Numbered from the stretch's first letter, positions 12,289 to 23,520 are shown. The stretch: 64,000 bases of DNA from JABABV01 sp965222755 (GCA_965222755.1 CBDCUK010000001.1:310001-374000), one strand, 5' to 3'. Notes: generated by a model not told the origin, from the letters alone. Numbers and translations: made by a program.

Positions 12289-12319
12289 AAAAAAACATAT
12301 CGTTTGATATGTTTTTTTT
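12289..12319 (-). terminator. Intrinsic terminator of the HNH gene
   Basis: AAAAAACATATC and its complement form a hairpin just past the stop codon at 12324. Confidence 0.75.
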
Positions 12320-12323
12320 AATT

Positions 12324-12599
12324 TTATTTATCTGCTTTATATATATTGCATCTAATATGTACTGCTTGCATATTCTCAATTTTGTTTGAACCGCTTTTAC
12401 TTAACGGAGTCTTGTGATCGATGTTTCAAGCGCCTTTACTATTGTTTTGTTGTTCAACTGATTCATGCGATCCATAAAACATTGTTTTTTTACAAATTCC
12501 ACAAAGTTTATGACTTATACCGTTATGTTGTTGAGTTATTTTACAATTGCAATTTTTTGCAATTTTTCAAACTGAAATAACTTTAGTTGATAATTTCAT
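12324..12599 (-). CDS. Small HNH endonuclease-like protein
   Basis: 91 residues, start ATG at 12599 after AGGAGTG. The HNH core is complete: CGICKK for one metal-binding pair, WNIDHKTPLSKSGSNKIENMQ with the central His and Asn, and VHIRCN at the C-terminus. The protein consists of little more than this domain. HNH proteins of this size occur as free-standing mobile or phage-related nucleases and as restriction enzymes. No methylase gene is nearby. Confidence 0.8.
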
Positions 12600-12781
12600 A
12601 TTCACTCCTTGTTTTTTATGTATGATTATAAAAAATAAAATTTTTAAATTTAAGTATCATCTTTATAATACTTCTTTTAATTTGAGTTAATAAATGATCA
12701 AAAATCATTTAAGGAACACGAAACTATATTATCATAAATTTTTATCAAATGTTTGATTAAAATCAAAAAGATATCAAAACG

Positions 12782-12820
12782 AAAAAAAACCAATATTATA
12801 TTATAATAAAGGTTTTTTTG
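12782..12820 (-). terminator. Intrinsic terminator
   Basis: AAAAAACC ... GGTTTTTTT with an inner pairing loop. It follows the lipoprotein gene ending at 12849. Confidence 0.65.
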
Positions 12821-12848
12821 TTACTTATATTTAAATGATTATTTATGC

Positions 12849-14705
12849 TTAAACATTTAAAATTTTAATATTATATTTTTGAGTGTCATAATTAAAAGTT
12901 ATTTTTAAATTAATAATTTGTGTTGTTGTTGATTTACCTGTTATTGGTAAAGTCACAACTAATTTTCCGCTTGTTGTATTATTAATTAAATCATATTTAA
13001 TACTTGCTACTACAACTGCTGGGAATGTTACTTTTAAAGGATTTGAATTAGCAATTTTAGCTTCATATAAATATTCCACTACTGGACTTTTTAATGATGC
13101 GGCTAAAAAGGCATCTGTTGTTGCAAAAGAAGTATTTGCATTTACGAAACTGTATGTCTTGGCAACTGCATCGTAAGTAACTGTTTCTAAGAAATTAGTT
13201 TGTCTTTTATTATCAGTTGATTCGACATGACCCTGAATTTGAATTGTTGGTTTTGTGTATTCATTAATATTTAATGAATTTTCAACAATCGCAAATTTAA
13301 TAGTGTCTTTGTTTGGGGTAACGCTTGCTAAAGTTGCGTTTAATGAATTAATTTGTGTTTCTTCTGATAATTTATCCATTGTTAAATAAGACGCAAAATA
13401 AGGTTTTTCTTTAGTTGTGTTCGTTGCGCTATAAATTTGTGTTTTGTAATCATAATTTATTGTAGTTGTAAAATAATGTTCTAGATTAGTATTTTGATCT
13501 TCTTTAAATAAAGCAATCCCTGAATAAGTTGCTGATCCTTGAGCTTTATTATTGTTGTTGTTAAAATCAATATCACTAGCAATAGTTAATTTATGTAATT
13601 GACTAACTTTAACAATATTAGTAGCTGTTGTTTTATTAATAATATTTCCAATAATTGAATTATTAACATCTTTGAAAGGTGTTGCTAAAGTTGGTGAAGT
13701 TGGTGAAGTTGTTGAATAATGACCGCTATTTAATTTAGCGTTTTGGTCATAAGTATATGTAACAACTTCGTTAAATAATGTTCTTGTTCCGTTAATATTT
13801 GCCATTCCATTAACTTTAATACTTGGAGCATAAATATTGGTTGCATCAATTGTTGATCCATTACTAATATTACTATATAAAATTTCTTGTTGTTGAGATT
13901 TATCAAATGATCAAGAAATTGCTGATTGAATATTTTTTAATGATAATACTTGATCGTATGTTTGACCAGTAATTTTGAAATCTGTTGTTGTATATTTCTT
14001 AGTGCTTAGATCGTAATTGATTGTTAGAGCAAATGGTGCTGCTGATAGATCAAAGTCATTAACTAATTTTCCAGCATGACCAATAAATGTTGCACTTTCA
14101 GTTGTTGCGCTTTTAATATCTTTGTTATTATAAGTAACTGAGTTGATAATTTTATAATCATATAAATTAGCAATTGAAACATTACTATGAATCATATCTG
14201 TAATTGATCGAGTTAAATCTTTATTATTATACACTCTATGATTGTCATTTGTAGTGAAAGTATCATCGAAAGCTTCTTTAAGAAATTTTGAGTTATCAAT
14301 TTTTATTTCATTACTTGGGATTGTAATTGTTGAATTACTATCATCAATAATATAACTTTTTGCAAGAGAATCATATTTAATATTAATATTAAAATGACAA
14401 ACTGTCTTGTTAAAAACAAATGTTCCGATTACTGTTCTTTTAGCACCTTCGGCATCATCTTTAATAATCTTGCTCATTGTTGCGATAGTTACTCTAGTTA
14501 CTGATGCTGAATTTCCGTTTACTTTGTTATAAACTGCTGTTGTGATTGGTTGTTGTAAATACGCTTTTCCTAATAACACTTCATAATCGTTATGAGATGG
14601 TGGCGTTATCCCTGTGTTGGCACAACTAATTACCATGATTGCTGTCGTTGCTACTGGAGCAGTGATAGCAAGACTAGTTAAACCAAATTTTATTTTTTTA
14701 TTCAT
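12849..14705 (-). CDS. Large surface lipoprotein
   Basis: 618 residues, read through TGA-Trp. The start at 14705 (MNKKIKFGL) is set by an AAGGAGAGT site; it is followed by a signal peptide ending in AIMVISC, with the lipid-modified Cys at about residue 29. The mature part is built from modules of about 90-100 residues that each end in a beta-rich motif of the type 'ITYDxxTKxYxxTNFK'. The same motif occurs in most lipoproteins of this window. A second shared block (VYNNKDLTRSITDMI) also occurs in the product of 15415-17550. Probably exposed on the cell surface; ligand unknown. Confidence 0.85.
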
Positions 14706-14789
14706 ATCGTTACTCTCCTTAGTTTTGATTCTTATTTTGTAATACATTTATAACTTTTAATTACTTTTTTATATTTTTGTAATACAAAA

Positions 14790-14818
14790 ATTATACCATT
14801 AATTAGCTGTAAAAGCAA
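14790..14818 (-). promoter_or_regulatory. Lipoprotein promoter with extended -10
   Basis: The minus strand has TTGCTT, a 17-base spacer and TATAAT preceded by TGG (a TGn extended -10), about 85 bases upstream of the start at 14705. Confidence 0.65.
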
Positions 14819-14896
14819 TCTAAAATTTACCTTCAATATTACGTATTTTTATTATCAATTTTCAACTAAATAATAAAGTTATTATACTTCCTAAAC

Positions 14897-14926
14897 TTGA
14901 TAACATTAGTTAATTATTGCTATAAT
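14897..14926 (+). promoter_or_regulatory. Promoter of the 14970 membrane gene
   Basis: TTGATA at 14897-14902, an 18-base spacer ending in TGC, and TATAAT at 14921-14926. Confidence 0.65.
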
Positions 14927-14969
14927 AAGTATAAAGTTATTTAACTTAAACTCATGGAGGTATTTATTA

Positions 14970-15320
14970 ATGTGAAATTCGAAAAATCTTACTACTACTT
15001 GCTGAATATTTGTCTTTATTAATTTAAATTTAATAGGTCAATTGATTGCTTCTTCATTTAATTATCACATTGTTTTTTATTGATGGTTATCAATGGTTAT
15101 AATTTCTGTTGCTATTACTGTAGTTGGTAATGGATACATAATCGTTTCCTTGAGTTCTTTAATGGAAACCACTTTTAAGATAAACCATAAAAAAATTAAA
15201 AATCAATTATTATATCTATTAATCATCATAGGAAATATTATAACCATTGGTATCCTGACTTTAATTATTGCTAACAAATGTTATAAAAAGAATCCTTTTA
15301 AATTCCAAATTAAAAAATAA
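14970..15320 (+). CDS. Small three-pass membrane protein
   Basis: 116 residues. The gene starts at ATG 14970, not at the later ATG 15093, because ATGGAGGT lies at the right distance and codons 2, 12 and 38 are TGA-Trp. Three hydrophobic segments can be seen (WIFVFINLNLIGQLIA, VIISVAITVVGNGYIIVSL, LLYLLIIIGNIITIGILTLIIA) and the tail is Lys-rich. Its layout resembles the membrane protein at 23113-23520. Function unknown. Confidence 0.7.
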
Positions 15321-15340
15321 GTTCTATTCATAATGGATAT

Positions 15341-15391
15341 AAAAAACACAAACTTATATTATATTAAATATAATATAAGTTTGTGTTTTTT
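15341..15391. terminator. Long bidirectional terminator
   Basis: AAAAAACACAAACTTATATT and its complement make a stem of more than 20 pairs between two convergent genes. Confidence 0.85.
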
Positions 15392-15414
15392 GTGTTTTTA
15401 ATATAATTTAATAA

Positions 15415-17550
15415 TTAAAGGGCTTTTAATGTTCATGTATATTTTGCAGTATCAAAATTATATATTAATGATCCAGACGTTGTTTTTTTAATTCCATTTA
15501 ATTTATATTCTATAGAAACTTGGCTGCTGATTCCATTAATTTCTCGTGATAAAACTGTTTTATTTTGTTTTTGAGTACAAATTACATCAGTAATTTTTCC
15601 ATTTTTATTTTTAGGATCTGATGAAATAATATTTGTCATCGCTGTAGTCATATTCTTTTGTGAATAAATATCTACTTCAATTTTATTATCAGTCTTAAAA
15701 TTACTTGTTGTATATTGTTCCCAAGATTTTGTTTTACTATTATCATAAGTAACATCAACACTAAAAGATTTGATGTATCGTGTATCATAATGAGGATTAC
15801 TTTTTGCTATTTCACAAGTTCTAGCATTAATATGAACTGTTACTTTATTGGGATCTTTAGGGTTAACAGTTATTGAATTTAGTGAAAAATTAAGAATTAA
15901 GTACTCATTAAATAATCCTGCAGAAAAATTTTTTAAAGATGAAGCTACTGGTGCATATAGTGCTTTTTGAGTTAATTTACCAGGAAACATAGATGTAATT
16001 ATTAAATTTTCACAGTTGTATTTTTTAGTAGTTAAATTATAACTAATAGTTGTTGTAAAATTGGCAGGAGATGCATCTTGTGAATTACCAGTTACTTGAC
16101 CAGTAAAAGTTGCTTCTATAGTATTTTTATAATAATTCTTATTTTCAAAAACTATTTTTCCTTGCTGCATTAAGTTAGAAAAATTGCTATAACCTTTAGT
16201 TTTTATTGATCCTAAAACTTCATTATATAAACCACTATCTTTGTCAGTTAAAAAGAATTGAGATATATTGATACCATCTTTGAAATTAGTAGTTGTATAT
16301 TCTTGATTACTATATCGATATGTAACTCTCATATTAAATCTCTTAACTATTGTTGTTTTTGAATTGGGTGCCTTGTATGTATAAACTCCGGCAACATCAA
16401 CTGATGGTACGTTATCAACTGAATCATTAATATCATTTTCTGAGAATTTAATATTAGTTATTGCGTTTGTAGGGCAATTTAATTCTTTATATAGTCTATT
16501 TGTTATTGGTGCTTGAATTTTTTTATTATCTAATGCTTCGACATAATTTTGTCAATATTTAAAAGTAGTAATAGTATATTTTTTTGTCACATAATTACAA
16601 GTAACTTCTGCTCTAAATGGTGTTTTTGATCAATAAGAATGTTTATTACCATGACCTGTGAAAGTGGCAACAGCTATATGAGCCTCTTCATTTCAAGTCA
16701 CGTGACTTACTAATTGAAAATCAAATAAATAGTCACCTTGCATATCGAGAAAGGGTTTAATTAGAGTATCATAAAGTGCTTTGTTATTGTAGACTCTTGT
16801 TCCATCTTTATGTGTTATGTAAGAATCATCAAAAGGCATAAACGCAACTGGTGATTTTTGTTTATTAATTTTTAACATTGTTTTATTTACTATATAATTA
16901 CTTCCATCATAGCTGATATTTTCTTTGAAGGTAAACTTAGTAGAATTATCTTTGAACGTTCCATTAACAATTGTTTTTGGTTTTGGATTTGATTTATCAT
17001 CAACAATAATTGTTCCAATTTTAAATGATAATTCTTTAATATCAGTGTTGCTTTGATTGATTTTTGTAACTAATGCTGATTTTACAATTGGTGTTAGTGA
17101 TTTCATTGTAAATGTATCAGTTGTTGGATTATACGTATCACCATTGATAATTAGATTCTGATAATTCATAATTAAAGTATTGTTTATAACAATATAACTT
17201 TTAATATTGAAATCATAATTAACACTTTGATTAAACTTATATTTAATATTATTGTAAGTAAAAGATCCACTAATAATAGTATTTGCAATATTTTTAATAC
17301 GTTTTGTAGTTTTATCAATACTAAATGTGAATGATTTTATATCATTATTTTTGACATTAAGTTTATTAACTACAGCTGATAGGGTAATCGGATTTAGTTT
17401 TTTAATTGTGAAGGCTTGAATAGCAGTTTGGGGAAAATCGTTAGTTGGACTAGTTGAAGTTCCACAACTAACTACCCCTCCTGCTATGGTTGAAATAGCT
17501 GTTATCGCTCCTACACTAGAAAAAATAATTTTTAAATTTGGTTTTTTCAT
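15415..17550 (-). CDS. Large surface lipoprotein
   Basis: 711 residues through several TGA-Trp codons. The start is MKKPNLKIIFSSV at 17550 after AAGGAAAC; the signal peptide ends at GGVVSC, with the lipid Cys at about residue 29. The body carries repeated beta-rich modules (ISYDGSNYIVNK, VTCNYVTKKYTITTFK, ISYNLTTKKYNCENL) of the type seen across the window's lipoproteins. Its promoter lies in the 41-base palindrome at 17638-17678, which is also found at 21135-21175. Surface role inferred; no enzyme motif seen. Confidence 0.85.
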
Positions 17551-17637
17551 TTTGGTTTCCTTTTTTATTTTTTTTATTTTTTTGATTAATTAAATTTATG
17601 ATTTTTAATTTTTCCTTTAAGTAAAGGGATTTTTAAA

Positions 17638-17678
17638 TATCAATTTCAATTATACTATATTTATAATTGAAATTGATA
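17638..17678. promoter_or_regulatory. Palindromic promoter element, copy 1
   Basis: Two perfect 17-base arms (TATCAATTTCAATTATA and complement) surround a 7-base loop. TATAAT occurs at the inner edge of both arms, once on each strand. The same element with its flanks (about 54 bases) recurs at 21135-21175. It may act as a promoter with an overlapping operator. Confidence 0.6.
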
Positions 17679-17770
17679 AAAAATTATTAATAATTATGAA
17701 TTTATATAATTTTTTTAATAAAAACTAAAAATTAGCACTATTAAAAGTGAAATTAGTAGTTTTTAGATAT

Positions 17771-17819
17771 AAAAAACCCAATTAATCTTCTCGTATTTAA
17801 GAAGGTTGATTGGGTTTTT
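17771..17819 (-). terminator. Terminator of the degV gene
   Basis: AAAAAACCCAATTAATCTTC pairs with GAAGGTTGATTGGGTTTTT (one wobble). Confidence 0.75.
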
Positions 17820-17900
17820 GCTAGTTATTTTAATTATCGTTCTAAAAATTATTTTCATAATAATATTTAATTAGTTTTTTCAGAATTAATAGTTTGATTA

Positions 17901-18758
17901 TTATTTAGCTTTATATAACAATAATCCTAAAGATGCATAACCAGTATGTGCTGAAATTATGGCTGATACTCGCGTTGTTTTAACAGCAACATCAAGACTT
18001 AAAAAATCACGGAGTTTTTTTTGATAAGATTTAACGATCACTAAATCTTTATTAGTGCATAATAGTGCACATGTAAAATTTGAACGTTTATTAATTTGTT
18101 CTTTAATTCAATTCATTGATCAATTCATTGCTTTCGTTTGGGTTCTCAACAGTTTTAATTTATGAATCTTCCCATCATAATGAATGACTGGAACAATTCT
18201 AAAAAAATCCATAATTGTTGATAAGCTTTTTGGAATTCGTCCACCACGCTTTAAAGCGTGAAGGTTTTTTGGAATAATTAACATTGTCATGCGATTATTA
18301 ACTTCATTAAAATATTTTATTAATGTTTGGATATCAGTACCATGATTGATCATTTTCAGCATTTCTAAACAAGTATCTTGAGTTGCACTAGAATTTAAAA
18401 TATTATCTTCCATTACAAATACTTGATCTTGATACTCGCGTGCTGCTAATGCAGCATTAGCAGCAGTAACTGATAATCCTTTACTACACGGTATCACAAG
18501 TAACTTATTATAGCCTGCTTGAAAAACTTTTTCATAAGCATCTTTAAAGTCATTAGGACTGGCACAACTAGTTTTAACATCATGGGCGTTTCGTAATTTT
18601 TCGATTAAAAGATCGGCGTCCATATCAACTCCATCACGAATTTCCTGACCATCAACTGTTAAACGCAATGGTACATAAAAAATCCCTAAGGCATTAGCTT
18701 CTTTTTTACTTCATGATGAAAACGAATCGATCAAAATTGCAATTTTTTCTTTTTTCAT
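17901..18758 (-). CDS. DegV-family fatty-acid-binding protein
   Basis: 285 residues, normal length. It starts MKKEKIAILIDSFSSW at 18758 after an AGGAAGAG site. DegV features are present: the N-terminal DSFSSW lipid-binding Ser region, VPLRLTVDGQEIRDGVDMD, ASPNDFKDAYEKVF, IPCSKGLSVT and LKRGGRIPKSLSTI. The C-terminal HTGYASLGL block closes the fold. DegV/FakB-like proteins bind fatty acids and can present them to a FakA kinase; no fakA lies near. The exact ligand is unknown. Confidence 0.9.
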
Positions 18759-19182
18759 TAATAGTTGCTCTCTTCCTTGAATTTAAATTTTATTAATAAG
18801 TTAGATTATAAAAAATATTATATCATTGATTGAATTATTGCAAAATTTAATCAATAAAGTTGTATTTTTTATTCTTCCTAATTAATATCTTTTAATAAAT
18901 ATAAAAATAACATTGTTTAAATATTATTATTAAGCACTTTATTAATATTTTATATTGTTAATTATGACTTTAAATAAAGTCTTTTTATATAAATATTATA
19001 CATATTTTTCATTGTAAAACAATAGCTAATTTTAAATTGCTTATTGAATAATTTTTTTGTTTTTATTTATAAATTAAATAATAATAATATATACGATAAC
19101 AGTTTTAAAAAAACTACGAAAACTAAAAAATGCTTTTAAATATATAAAATTTTCTCACAGTACTAATGGTGTGATATCATTA
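18759..19182. other. AT-rich intergenic stretch
   Basis: No convincing gene in either direction. It holds the promoter region of the degV gene on one side and of the Panacea pair on the other. Confidence 0.5.
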
Positions 19183-19196
19183 ACTATACTTATAGT
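19183..19196. promoter_or_regulatory. Possible operator/-10 of the panAT pair
   Basis: ACTATA-CT-TATAGT is a perfect inverted repeat containing TATACT, about 50 bases upstream of panA. Toxin-antitoxin pairs are often autoregulated through such sites; this use is inferred. Confidence 0.4.
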
Positions 19197-19246
19197 GAAC
19201 AAATTTATCATTTTAAAAATTATAAATCATAAAAAGGAGGCATAAT

Positions 19247-19714
19247 ATGATTGAAAATGGAATAATAAATTGTGATCAATTAGCTTCTATAATAGTTAAC
19301 TTAGGAATTCAAGAAACTAAAAATAATTCTCTTTATAATTTTACTCATTTAAAATTACAAAAATTAATGTATTTTACAACTATAAAATATTATCAAAAAA
19401 CTAAAACAATGTTAATAAATAGTGATTTTGAAAAATGAACTTATGGACCTGTCATTAGAAAAATATATGAACAATATCGTGAATTTGGATTTTTAGAAAT
19501 AACAAGATCTAAAATTAGTTACGAAGATAGCGATAAGTTAAATCATATTTTAAAAAATCATAATATAATTAAAAAAATCATTACAAAAACATTTAATGAA
19601 AAAGCAAAATGAACACTTAATAAATTGATTGAAGAATCTCATACTGGTGAATTATGAATTAAACCGGGCGGTTTAATAACTTCTAAAGATATCGAGAGAG
19701 TATATGGAAAATAA
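19247..19714 (+). CDS. DUF4065 / Panacea-domain antitoxin candidate (PanA2)
   Basis: 155 residues with a strong AAAGGAGG site. The domain signature is clear: HLKLQKLMYFTTIKYY, then LINSDFEKWTYGPVIRKIYEQYREFG. It also carries the C-terminal part ELWIKPGGLITSKDIERVYGK. Panacea-domain proteins are antitoxins that share one fold while pairing with very different toxins. The final 11 bases overlap the start of the next gene, which encodes a small membrane protein, so the two are translationally coupled. Homologous to the product of 6212-6673. Function as antitoxin is inferred from family and gene order. Confidence 0.85.
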
Positions 19715-20120
19715 TAATTATAAAAGTATTAAAAAATTAGAAAAAATTATCCAAGATTTAAAAACTGATCTCCAAACACTTAAAGAGGACACTGGTAAAT
19801 TCGCCAATGTAACTTCAGAACAAATAAAAAAAGAAATTGTTAATAATAAAAACGAAATTATCAATAACAAAAATTTAATTGTCATACTAATTTCTTTAGG
19901 AATTTCAATACCTTATGTTATATTTTGGTCTAAGTCTTTTTGAAGTTTTCATGATAATTATTCAATAATTGAAAATTTAGGAATTTATTTATTTTTAATA
20001 ACTACTCCTATTATATCTGTTGGTATTACATTTTTTATAATGTATATATTATTATTAAAATTTTTTCCAAATATACTAAAAGCTTTTAATTTCATTATAA
20101 AAAGCATTAAAAAAAGATAA
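19704..20120 (+). CDS. Two-pass membrane protein, PanT toxin candidate
   Basis: 138 residues. Residues 1-55 are charged and heptad-like (IKKLEKIIQDLKTDLQTLKED), suggesting a coiled coil. Transmembrane helices lie at about 58-76 (LIVILISLGISIPYVIFW) and 92-121. The tail is basic (IIKSIKKR). The start ATG at 19704 lies inside the last codons of the antitoxin gene. Small membrane-acting proteins are among the toxin types known to pair with Panacea antitoxins. A terminator follows directly. I infer that it would damage the cell's own membrane when not neutralised; a non-toxin membrane role is possible. Confidence 0.7.
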
Positions 20121-20163
20121 TAAAAAACACAACCTATATTAATTAATATAGGTTGTGTTTTTT
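20121..20163. terminator. Bidirectional terminator after panAT
   Basis: AAAAAACACAACCTATATTA and its complement, placed between convergent genes. Confidence 0.8.
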
Positions 20164-20215
20164 AATCGATTTCTTTAATAGTGAAATAATTTAATTGATA
20201 TCGTAAAAATATAAA

Positions 20216-21127
20216 TTATTTAAAATCACCAATCATATAATCTTGATAATTAAATTTATAAGTAATATTAGCAGTTTCTATTTTTGGTTGATTCCCAGAA
20301 ACAGTAATATTAATATGAATTTTAGAATGTGATTCAAAATAATTGTGAGTACTACTAAAAGTTATTTTATCAATTCCAGTAATGCTATATTTAACAAAAT
20401 TGGTAATTGATTTGACTTTAGCATCTATTGCTTTATAAAAATCACTACTATGATTTTTATAATCGAACACTGAATCAGGATCTTGGGTAGTAATACGACT
20501 AACTCCGTAGCTTTTATCTTTATTTAAAGATACTATAGCTTTAAAAACCATTATTTTAGAATTTTTAATTTGATAATTTCCAATAATGTTTATAAATGCT
20601 AGTTTATCTGTTGTTGCTGATGTGAATTTTAAAATAGTAAAATCTATTAATTTGTTATTTTCAACACTAATTGCATTAGTTACTGATGCTAAAACATTAT
20701 TATGAGATAATAACATACGATTATTAGGTTCAACATTAATGTTACTTAATTGGTACTCTGTTGTTAAGTAACTGTAATTAACATCTAAAGTATAATGCGT
20801 TGCAATTGTTGGTAGATTTCCAGTATAAGCATCACCATCAATTGATAAATTAAAGAAATCTTTCTCATTATTTGCTTTATTAATATTAATGTTATTGGCA
20901 ATATCATTACATAAAACACCATATTTATTTGTAATATATGATGTTATTTTTCCAAAACATTACCATATAAACTATACCCTTTAATTGTTACTAATGGCAT
21001 TAGGGCTTTATCAAGATGCCCTGTATTATTAGTAATATTATATACAACTTTTGATGAAATTATATTAGTAACATTATGTCATACATCTGTTCCTTTATAA
21101 ATCCATGTAATCGTTTTATTAAAAGGT
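20216..21127 (-). pseudogene. 5'-truncated, frameshifted lipoprotein gene
   Basis: Two minus-strand frames with clear coding character abut near 20955. The upstream part (FNKTITWIYKGTDVWHNVTN to GYSLYGNVLEK) runs into TAA; the downstream part (KITSYITNKYGVLCNDI to DFK) continues one frame over and stops at 20216. Both have the beta-rich modules of the lipoprotein family. There is no start codon, signal peptide or lipobox: the coding part begins right after the palindromic promoter element at 21135-21175. I infer that a deletion fused the promoter to the inside of the gene and that a one-base shift followed. Confidence 0.7.
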
Positions 21128-21134
21128 TTTTAAA

Positions 21135-21175
21135 TATCAATTTCAATTATACTATATTTATAATTGAAATTGATA
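21135..21175. promoter_or_regulatory. Palindromic promoter element, copy 2
   Basis: Same 17-7-17 palindrome as at 17638-17678. Here it lies between the truncated gene on the minus strand and the lipoprotein on the plus strand, and has TATAAT on both strands. Confidence 0.55.
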
Positions 21176-21301
21176 AAAAATTTAAATTTATGAATAATTA
21201 TTAAAAAACACTATATCTATAGTATAATATTAATGTCAATTTTAATAAATAGACATTAATAAATAATTAATTATCCATAAATTTAAAAATTGGAGAATTT
21301 T

Positions 21302-23034
21302 ATGAAAAAAATAAAATATTTAAAATCGCATTGACTCCACTAGTAGCAACTACACTTTTATCAACTGCTGCCACTATTGTTTCGTGTGGTAAAGATAATC
21401 CATCTCAAAAATTGAATGTATGATTAGCATCAGCTAAAAACGCAAGTGCTAGTGACATTGTTAAAAACACTAAAACTCAAGCGTTAGATTGAGTTTATTT
21501 AGCTAATATAAAAGGCGATTTAACAAAAGGATCATCTGTTGTTAAGAATGGTGTACTTACTTATGTAATTACTTCAAAATCAAAAAAAGAACAAGCTACT
21601 TTTTGTATTTCTGCTCCAAAAAATTATAAATATAATATCAATAATTGAAAATGTAGCGTTCAGCCTAAATCTATTACAAAAGGTAATTATAGTTGATTGT
21701 GATTTTCAAAAGTTAGCGGTTTTGCAAAACCAATTGAAATTATTAAAAATGCACAAAATACACCAACTGAATGAGCGAGTTTATCTAGTGCTGATTTAAT
21801 TATGTCAATTCCAAATATCACTAAAAATATGGTAACTGTTAAAATTAAAACAAAATCAAAAAATGAAGTTGCTACATTTGTTATTAATTATACTTCTAAT
21901 CGTATTTATCAAGTTAGCGATTGAGTATGTACTATTAAACCTGCAAAAATAAACAAAGAAGTTTCATTGAATAAAATTGGTAATAGTGATTTTTCTAATA
22001 TTGCCACATTTAATAAAATAGATAGCACTTATTATGCTGGTGGTAATCAAGGATTATGAACATCAAGTGATGGGGAAAAATTTACTAAAAATGCCATTCC
22101 AGTTCTTGGAGATAATAATGGTGATGGTTGAGTATCTTTTGTTAAAAAAATTGACAACGTCATTTATTTAGGTGAAGATGGGTCGGGTCCTCAATCAATG
22201 CAAGTACTAGGAAATAAAGTATCATCACCTGCGTCATCTTTTGGTTTATGAACATCAAGTGATGGGGAAAAATTTACACAAAATATTTCATTTCCAACTA
22301 ATATCGGTGTACATAGTTTAAAAAAAATAAATAGTACTTATTATTTAGGTGCAGATAATGGGTTTTATGTTTCTCCAGATGGTATAACTTGAAAAATAGT
22401 TGATAGCATCACTCACAAAACAGGTAATACTACTGGAAATGCAGGTATCATTGCAGTTAATGATCATACTGTTATTTTAGGTTCAGGATATTTTGGTCAT
22501 GGTTTATGAAAATCAGATGATAATGGACAAAAATTTTCAGAGATTAAGGGTACTATTTCAAAAAATGCATCAATTCATAAAATTACTAAAATAGATCAAA
22601 CAATTTATGTTTGTGTTGATAGATGAGGTAGTAACACAACTCCCTGATTATATAAATCAGATGATAATGGACAAAACTTTGCTAGAGTTTTTTCATTAAC
22701 TAATACAGATTCAGTTAATGACATTGTTAAAATTAATAATATCTTATATGTTAGCACATCAAAAGGGTTATTTTTTTCAAACGATGATGGTCAAACATTC
22801 AGAATTATGAATTCAATTGGTGCTGATTTTGATGTCCACCATGTAAATATGTTTAACGGAAAATTATACGCGGCTACAGAGACTGGATTATTTGTATCAA
22901 TTAATGGTTTTGATAATTTTAAACGTAGCATAACTTTTAAAGATCAAGGACCAGTAGATGTAATAAATACTTTTAATGATAAAATATTTATTGATTACAA
23001 ATCTGTTGGTGTTTATACAAATATTAAAAAATAA
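21302..23034 (+). pseudogene. Asp-box beta-propeller lipoprotein with a frameshift at the start
   Basis: An ATG at 21302 with a TGGAGAA site is followed by a run of seven A (21305-21311) and then stops after 13 codons. The next frame encodes a full lipoprotein: KIFKIALTPLVATTLLS, lipobox TIVSC, two related 80-residue domains (WLASAKNASASDIVKNTKTQ and WASLSSADLIMSIPNITKN), then about 330 residues with at least six Asp-box-like repeats such as LWTSSDGEKFT, FYVSPDGITWK, LWKSDDNGQKF and LFFSNDDGQTF. Eight A instead of seven would give MKKNKIFKI in frame. Asp-boxes mark beta-propellers, as in sialidases, but I see no sialidase active-site set. Either phase-off, a null or a consensus error. Confidence 0.75.
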
Positions 23035-23041
23035 CCATAAT

Positions 23042-23087
23042 TATGCATTAAAAAAAACACTAATTTTAGTGTTTTTTTTAATGCATA
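23042..23087. terminator. Long bidirectional terminator
   Basis: Perfect arms of about 21 bases (TATGCATTAAAAAAAACACT and complement) between convergent genes. Confidence 0.85.
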
Positions 23088-23112
23088 ATTATAATTTAAA
23101 AGTTTTTATTAC

Positions 23113-23520
23113 TTAAACTTTTAAATTCGGAATTGCTTCTGGTTTTTCAATTCTATTTTTTAATTTTAAATATATAAGAATTGAAATATTAATAATATTA
23201 AGAGTAAAGATATTGAATCAAGTAACTAAAATTAAGAAAAATAAAGTACTATTTTTAACAAATTTATGTTTAAAATTAAATAAATTTTTAATTGAATTAA
23301 CTGTAACTGTAGCAGTCGTTAAATTAAAAATAATTAAAAATCCACATCCAATTAGTATTGGAAATAAAACTTCTATAATTCACTTTACTACATGGTCTGA
23401 GTTATTATTCGAACCTCAACCATTCATTGTTATTAATGAAATAATCAGATATCAGCTAGCATTAATTGCTGCTGTCGCCAGATTTCAAATTAAGATTTTT
23501 TTTCATAATTTGTGAGTCAT
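23113..23520 (-). CDS. Small membrane protein
   Basis: 135 residues, start ATG at 23520 after AAAGGAGG, with seven TGA-Trp codons. Three to four hydrophobic segments (AAINASWYLIISLIT, VLFPILIGCGFLIIFNLTTA, LFFLILVTWFNIFTLNIINI). The short tail ends EKPEAIPNLKV. Similar in layout to 14970-15320. Function unknown. Confidence 0.7.
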
